Of a stretch of 37,309 nt of DNA, positions 35,801 to 37,309 are shown piece by piece. The DNA comes from Pseudomonadota bacterium (GTDB lineage: Bacteria; Cyanobacteriota; Vampirovibrionia; Obscuribacterales; Obscuribacteraceae). How positions within the stretch are numbered: position 1 is the first letter of the stretch; each line of letters begins with the position of its first letter. Where the stretch lies: contig JAJPGY010000045.1 in the NCBI GenBank assembly GCA_021325555.1, positions 1-37,309 on the forward strand. Reading direction: 5' to 3'. Position numbers and translations under genes: made by a program. Under the pieces are notes generated by a model. The model saw nothing but the letters and a program-made list of their open reading frames with translations. It was not told the DNA's origin and ran no database searches.

Positions 35801-37309
35801 GCGTGCTGCCCGCGCAGCATTGAGTTCCGGATTTGAGGCTGAGATGCGCGCCGTCGCCGTTGGCGCCGAGAGGCTCGGCGGCCAGGTTCGCCGTGCTTAA
35901 GACGAAGATGCTCCTGCCCGAGGAGATGCTGATGCTGCCGCCATTGCCCTGGCTGAGCCCCGCCGCTCCGCCGGTGGCCAGGAGCTTAAGGTCGCCGCTG
36001 CCGGAGCCCACCGTAACATCGCCCTGTGACGAGGTGCTGGTGACGCTTATCGACCCGCCATCGCCCAGACCGCCGCCCACCGCGGAAACCGTCGGCGCCC
36101 CGGTTATCTGCAGGCTCTTGCCGGAGATGGTTATCACACCGCCGTTGAAGGGTCCGACCCCGACCGCGTCGGCAGAGATTGCGCTGCCGGTGCCCTGGCT
36201 TATGGAGATGGTGCCGCTGTTGGAGGAGAGGGCAACCGTGCCGCCGGCGCCCACCGTCGATGTGGCGGTGATGTTGGCGGTGGATGTCAGGCTTATGCCC
36301 CCCGGTCCATTGTTGGTCACCGTAACCGTGCCGCCGGCTGGCGCGGCCGAGCCGGCCAAGCCGCCGCCGTTGGCGGAGATGGAGCCGTTGACGCCGTTGC
36401 CCGAAGGCGACCCGACCAGGAAGGGGGCGGCGCTGAAATTCTCCGTGATGCTTATGCTGCCGCCGCTGGCCGACGTGCCGCCGTTTGCCTGCAGGGCGCC
36501 GCCGACGAAGATCGAGCCTGTGGGCACCGGCGGTCCCGCCGGCACCGTCGACAGGACGAGTGTGCCGCCGCTGCCCGCGCCGCTGCCGTTTACGGTGAGC
36601 GGGCCGCTGACGAGAATGGCGCCAGGCTGCGCGGAGCCGGCCGTGGTGGCCGTGCCGGCTTGCAGCGTGATGGTGCCGCCCGAGACGTTGAGGGCCTGCG
36701 GGGAGGCTCCGAATACGGATGTGTCAATCGTTATGTTTTGGCCGACGGAAATTTTGATGGTTCCGCCGTTGCCGCCGGTCAGCCCGCTGTTGGCCAGCAT
36801 CTGCGCCTGCCCGCTCTGCGATCCCACGTTAAGGCTGGCGGTCGCCCCTGAAAGCGTGACGGCAAGCGTGCCGCCGTTGCCGCTGAAGCTGCCGTTTGCG
36901 CTCATGAGCAGGTTTCCGGTCATGGCCATCGAACTGGCTGTAAGATTGATCGTGCCTCCGGCGAAGCTGCCGTTGGCGTCGGCCGTCAGCGAACCGCCCT
37001 GGATTGCAATTGTGCCGGAGGCGGCCGTGAGGGTAAGGCTGCCCCCGGCGCCGCCGCCGGTGGCGGTCGTGAGCAGGAGGTTGGAGGCAAGCGAGCCGGC
37101 CGGCGCTGCCACGGTGATGCCGCCGCCCACGGTGTTGCTGTTGGTGACCGAGATGGACCCGGCGTCTCCACTTATCTGTCCGCCGCCGGCGCTTATGAAG
37201 CCGCTGACGCCATTGGTGCTTGCCGATCCAATCGTGAACGGGGTGGTCGGAGCCGAGTTGACGGACAGGCTCACCGAGCCGCCCTTGCCAATCTTGCCGC
37301 CGTCGGCGA
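23886..37309 (-). CDS. Giant Gly/Ser/Thr-rich repeat protein with FecR-like C-terminus, start outside window
   Basis: The frame is open to the right edge (the last bases encode A-D-G-G-K-I-G-K-G-G-S-V), giving more than 4470 codons. Most of it repeats short turns like G-N-G-G-T-I-S-L-T, A-T-G-G-S-A-G-S and V-T-S-x-G-S-I-T, the sequence style of filamentous-haemagglutinin-type beta-helix adhesins. A middle part (about 27900-29700) is more haemagglutinin-like (S-G-S-V-T-V-Q, N-T-G-A-V-N-V-S). The part at about 24990-25450 is that shared with the broken paralogue. At 24225-24545 is a FecR-like domain (L-I-V-D-L-T-C-G-K-A, V-S-V-R-A-L-S-G-I-G-D-V, C-G-Q-E-I-T-L), and a basic tail ends the chain. 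Cysteines are rare. It is probably secreted and surface-attached; the export signal lies outside the window. Confidence 0.85.
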   Translation of the reverse strand, partial: ADGGKIGKGGSVSLSVNSAPTTPFTIGSASTNGVSGFISAGGGQISGDAGSISVTNSNTVGGGITVAAPAGSLASNLLLTTATGGGAGGSLTLTAASGTIAIQGGSLTADANGSFAGGTINLTASSMAMTGNLLMSANGSFSGNGGTLAVTLSGATASLNVGSQSGQAQMLANSGLTGGNGGTIKISVGQNITIDTSVFGASPQALNVSGGTITLQAGTATTAGSAQPGAILVSGPLTVNGSGAGSGGTLVLSTVPAGPPVPTGSIFVGGALQANGGTSASGGSISITENFSAAPFLVGSPSGNGVNGSISANGGGLAGSAAPAGGTVTVTNNGPGGISLTSTANITATSTVGAGGTVALSSNSGTISISQGTGSAISADAVGVGPFNGGVITISGKSLQITGAPTVSAVGGGLGDGGSISVTSTSSQGDVTVGSGSGDLKLLATGGAAGLSQGNGGSISISSGRSIFVLSTANLAAEPLGANGDGAHLSLKSGTQCCAGSTLSVTGDLLASSSGSGNGGSVTLSSQNTLFVQGNVLAGGGDSGAGGAVSISLRSLQAFLLDASATDNGITGAIQATGGVSFGNGGSVTITNSGAGGITFGAGASISASGSLCCGTAGSINISAPGGQLVFNGGSLTSTSASNGGTITLSSALIGVGQGTNPLIVNASARGIGNGGTVSITVNTGNGNLLVGDLPGQVEIFATGGSANSIAGNGGTVSLTAPGSIAIDPNFLKAGPLGTNGNGASLTISAGGTAGPGMLFASGTLSANGVGIGNGGSISLAMRTPTIFTVGPGAAVNGINGSITADAGSSGGAGGTITIASAGPTTTVTGPGGIALTPGNGGMALVAGGVISANGSASGGNGGNITITSQIASNAIALGSILFAGGTVEANGGGSAGANNGGTISITAPVFSSNASAGASTLSADGAGQGNGGTITVTTASVVTTQNISSAATSDLAIGTGAGQIIVSATGGSPGSAGGNGGTVNLTAGRNLTVSPLALTVGPLGANGNGAAITLTAGSAATANIGVSGKLLVGGLLNINGVGVGNGGTLTATSSSTSPFVIGGSPTANGIVGISANAGASAGNGGSISVLSTGTGGISVADPSSISVAASSGGGNGGAITLSSASPQTSVQAGPITIAGGTLSANAAGSGNFNGGQVTIAAPLLTLTGTTSLNLSASATGTGLGGNVAVTTTSPAASLTLGAAAKQLNISVLGDGGTSSGGVPTGSTVTVVAGGNLTINSLSAGPTALGGNGATESFTAGAATFGGGALLVNANLAANGSVNGSGGTVSLNDAQGSITVKGTITANGAGAGDGGQINMSAPNTLVALSAGLSVNAGSGGGNGGTIAISSASLTTAPVILEANAAGYGAFNGGTVIISNKTSMAVTGAGVLSLEANASGSGNGGIVNLTTPGNVTIGNGNGQLMISATGGSLNSPAGNGGTVTVTSNSAITVNQNALSSTLPPVPALNVGPLGLNGRGASVTLQSNTTTLGNLTIVGNLTVDGAGTGNGGSLTLTSTGGSVVASGASTLSASATGTGNGGSIAITSTSLSLGAGAGQFNLLATGGSAGSSFGNGGTISLTSRSGLTVNPAFVNASPLGLNGAGGNLSFTAGSGLGGNLTVSGNLSADAKGSAAGGSITLNAAGGVVTASGAVALTADGAGGGRGGALSIVSNGFSAPLAIGNLPGQFSLSANGGSAGSSSGDGGSITLSSGSSLTVNALALSAAPLGENGAGGTLTLTTGTSGAASTMTINGSLSANAAGNGQAGSIFLNSKTGAIVVNGSLNASADLSGGGGNITINSLGAAFGIGMSGFAAGVTGRIVANGGSVSGQGGNVSITSGGPGGSISFNPGPSAAPTVSIAAAGTGNGGTLSLSAPFGAINVLSGTLSTRGGAASALNGSLTLSAQSLNVTGGTLTLSDSSVSINLSAPGSSLIFGGASGQLIGDNITLVASIGGNISIDSSKLVLGNVVSSVGPPPTFQGPQLTLTAGTAGSGNIFIKGGINASYSNPFSAGGGGTISLTMSSSTPFQVGAGAAVNGVTGALLANTGLVAGSNDKPLQGGSIAIENQGTGGVVLLSGSTLSADNLSPSGQGGTISITSGKAGGGITINSGAAISVAGSASGGSGGSISMTAPSGALAIASSDTLSADAAGNGTAAGNFNGGKISLSALNMNVTGSGALLLSANGAGAGNGGTISVTVNNLGSSLTVGSAAGQLMISATGGTAAAGLAPGSASGDGGVVSLSSGGGIIINPTAISGPQPLAIGPTGLNGKGGQLTVVAGTSGSLGNLVVNGSLDVSGAGTGNGGAISLTNSSGGFVYVNGSLSAAGGGAGGTGGTSGSSFGNGGTISLTEFSTSPLVLGTGAPATGGGVNGSILATGGANGGNGGTINLKAAFTGGIAVGPTTVVSASGSAAGGNGGAIAISAPSGPLSIGGGNISADGFNSASGTVGAGGAISVTSFSTAAGSAGTAALALSANGGGAQPGGATGGTIAVAITGGPLTVGTGTAAGQIEVSATDGGTVQLSAGTNLAVDGAAVTVVSSTSCTGGNISLASGTLSAGGITLINNLNAGANIGGAITLSSTLGTVKQISGTIIAASLALQGAGNTVGSPAVPLQTAVGAVTFGPLPGSNIFPGSIYLSNAGPLTIGSIASGTSAQTMALSSTLQVKAAGTLTIVAPVSAGSISLSTATGSGGSILAQAGLTATSSITLNADTSGIILSSSNLTTPKLVLSTITGTIGFAALPVVATTSALSVSTFGSAYIYNTGSLTLPSASVGDTFALYDNGTATTSGTIAPSTVSITTPLSAATSITVQGLTGSNTSISLGAKLTSAGSVSLGATGTGTISGSGVITGASVAISSGTGNVGPLSTVTGSLTLNGTGNISVNNSGSVTVQQSSVGGTLQVTSTNNIFTNGTLTAGTVSLTSTSPAGGVIGATTATENLLLNTRGDVDIDNTGAVNVSSTTAGRSFQIISSGTITTKTALTDTTIDLEGAAASNAGLVLNTTLTAKGAGASVTLSADGTGTITQASTAAIASNTINLSGGTGSIGTATNPIKIKDPTLSITSGGSVFISSSSNVSLAGSTAGNLQLVSTGSITITGPVTVTGTLGLTTNNLVNANTLTANTINVTSPAGQNLTVSGGGTLSATGALGTTLSVARVTYSTPSIIFSGNQTFQGVALISAPTVAVQQSVSVAGLSTLTVNTQNLKLEGNPPGTITGNPLILTNGVTISNSTGDVLLPGNLVLAGQSLAIVASGNIIAGPAMTQINLAGPQTTPANLLLVAGYDFNNIPGGIQLTTPSLTGGSIVMPRVSINTSNSVSAGTAGNVTAIAFGTGTNSGFVSLGGITATASAINGTGGTVKLIGQGGVQVNGAISAGGATGGSVSISGAPPALTGGTISIYNGLVMGSGSFTTTGPVSGAGAAVLVTGAISTAATKAPAGSVTISADSQIQLNSSIVATGYATAGFPVGGGNVSLISQNSWVTVGVGGINTSGQGASSSLAAGSAGSITLEGTSLISVGGNLLAAGGTNSGSGGGGNGGAITITNPSSGAVDTALVSGYISSRGGNASATLGGNGGQGGDITLTADATKVTLSSGGASINASAGTGGTPLPAGQITINTFAVQPVPANLDLTSTTANVVALPGGLFTVSAPVTLVNGTAGNIVSDTTVSNRQLQNGSIVAGKVSITVTGGGQTIEEIINNVPTPVFIPVLKSATTRNMITPSQALAVYQVSRSQPQTMIVSGDALTSGKTLAGSSIILPSSGIAGPFTAFNIQALNATKTNNVTLDISGARPVITLAAPAVIGGTLNFQDPGATPLVDFGSTSMNITSFGSITASSTSTLILSGTSAAWTNNGTIQAQEIAIARPSGAALTFTLGQGAALTGPPGAEVILSQALAPTSVNITFKGTKADFQLPVDFASVPVPTTYQTIAQSYAASFNKAVPVTLSFNVTDTGENPQAVTVGGNVNATTMSITETNAALNVSNASFNATSTMSMASPAGLSVTTSQLAGGTSLTLTQSGGTAAMNIGAGSILSGGSLAAGVDPTGTAILSTGQISQVGSVTITSRSSGGLTIGDGARIFSSGANTSISSTSPTGNISLGSSVGFHANGGNLIMLSLATIGQSTAADSNDTFIARAVGTSTSNRGGIIELGSGTLTSYLSTASGKPPGTKPPAGTLGPDVVINNGGTGVVQVNNTSGNPAAINLEPVLGNPSTLTLTHGAIIFDAIKPGSSVIINQGSLLTNAFQPISYVAPAAPETGREVPLEADNNGSLSDAVRARILAEPGARFKLTGSDCVQIRDGSLCLRAPSNLIVDLTCGKALLRKGALAQIEATAGRVSVRALSGIGDVRVVAGQRSIILACGQEITLTDHPPTVADLSPDDGIGRRGIRVHEISPSLHAVTSEFSIVTVIANTSRLTSLRRSIQPADRKLFQQLLRTAASVDMARRNRGAFRANAKPAAPSDDPSYTQADLPIPRRLQLKASAI
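30508..36690 (-). repeat. Higher-order repeats in the giant repeat protein
   Basis: A marker block (A/V-x-P-L-G-x-N-G-x-G-A) recurs in the encoded protein. Its codons for P-L-G-x-N-G fall near 35857, 35086, 34285, 33556, 32881, 32506, 32119 and 30508 (a degenerate copy near 36690). Spacings are 771, 801, 729, 675, 375, 387 and 1611 bases: all multiples of three, in a long class of 225-275 residues and a short one of 125-129. This indicates in-frame block duplication and deletion. Copies are diverged at the base level, so recent slippage is not implied. Confidence 0.6.

Noticed and set aside
30508..36690. CRISPR array or tandem DNA repeat in the repetitive region
   Set aside because: The repeats are protein-level, diverged in DNA sequence and in frame with one coding gene; there are no equal spacers.

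Overview
The window is GC-rich bacterial chromosome (Shine-Dalgarno starts, one tRNA, no rRNA, no CRISPR). The mix of genes (large secreted TPR proteins, a tal-pgi fusion, giant multi-domain proteins with annexin-like repeats, very long Gly/Ser/Thr-rich repeat proteins) resembles what I associate with uncultured non-photosynthetic cyanobacterial relatives (Vampirovibrionia/Obscuribacterales). That placement is inference from gene style; no marker gene here proves it.

Left edge (1-2536): the end of an IS66-type insertion sequence on the minus strand (TnpB cut by the window edge, plus its TnpA-like accessory ORF), an unassigned structured stretch, a minus-strand tRNA-Arg(UCG), a small CoA-binding-domain protein and an amidinotransferase-fold arginine hydrolase.

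Centre-left (2831-13957): a 3020-residue multi-domain protein with a low-complexity head, helical annexin-like repeats, a hydrophobic stretch, a segment resembling phosphothreonine lyases, three YD/RHS-like repeats, an HEFVH zincin motif and a possible nuclease-like C-terminal part. A 174-residue protein with a likely TTG start follows 21 bases later and may be its partner. Next come a secreted TPR protein and a translationally coupled small Cys-rich secreted protein. This block is the best candidate for an undescribed system; I read it as a candidate contact-dependent or secreted effector cluster, which is unproven.

Centre (14117-22611): a DoxX-type membrane protein, a large secreted TPR protein, a minus-strand fused transaldolase/glucose-6-phosphate isomerase, a membrane cytochrome b fused to a sulfite-oxidase-type molybdopterin domain, a zinc-ribbon protein and a divergent DUF62 (SAM hydroxide adenosyltransferase-like) protein. 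Two copies of a GC-rich REP-like repeat lie in this part of the window.

Right third (22640-37309): all minus strand. A repeat-protein gene of more than 4470 codons, open at the window edge, has higher-order repeats of roughly 125 and 225-275 residues and ends in a FecR-like domain. It is followed 43 bases later by a short paralogue broken by two frameshifts. The long plus-strand open frames opposite this gene are composition artefacts.
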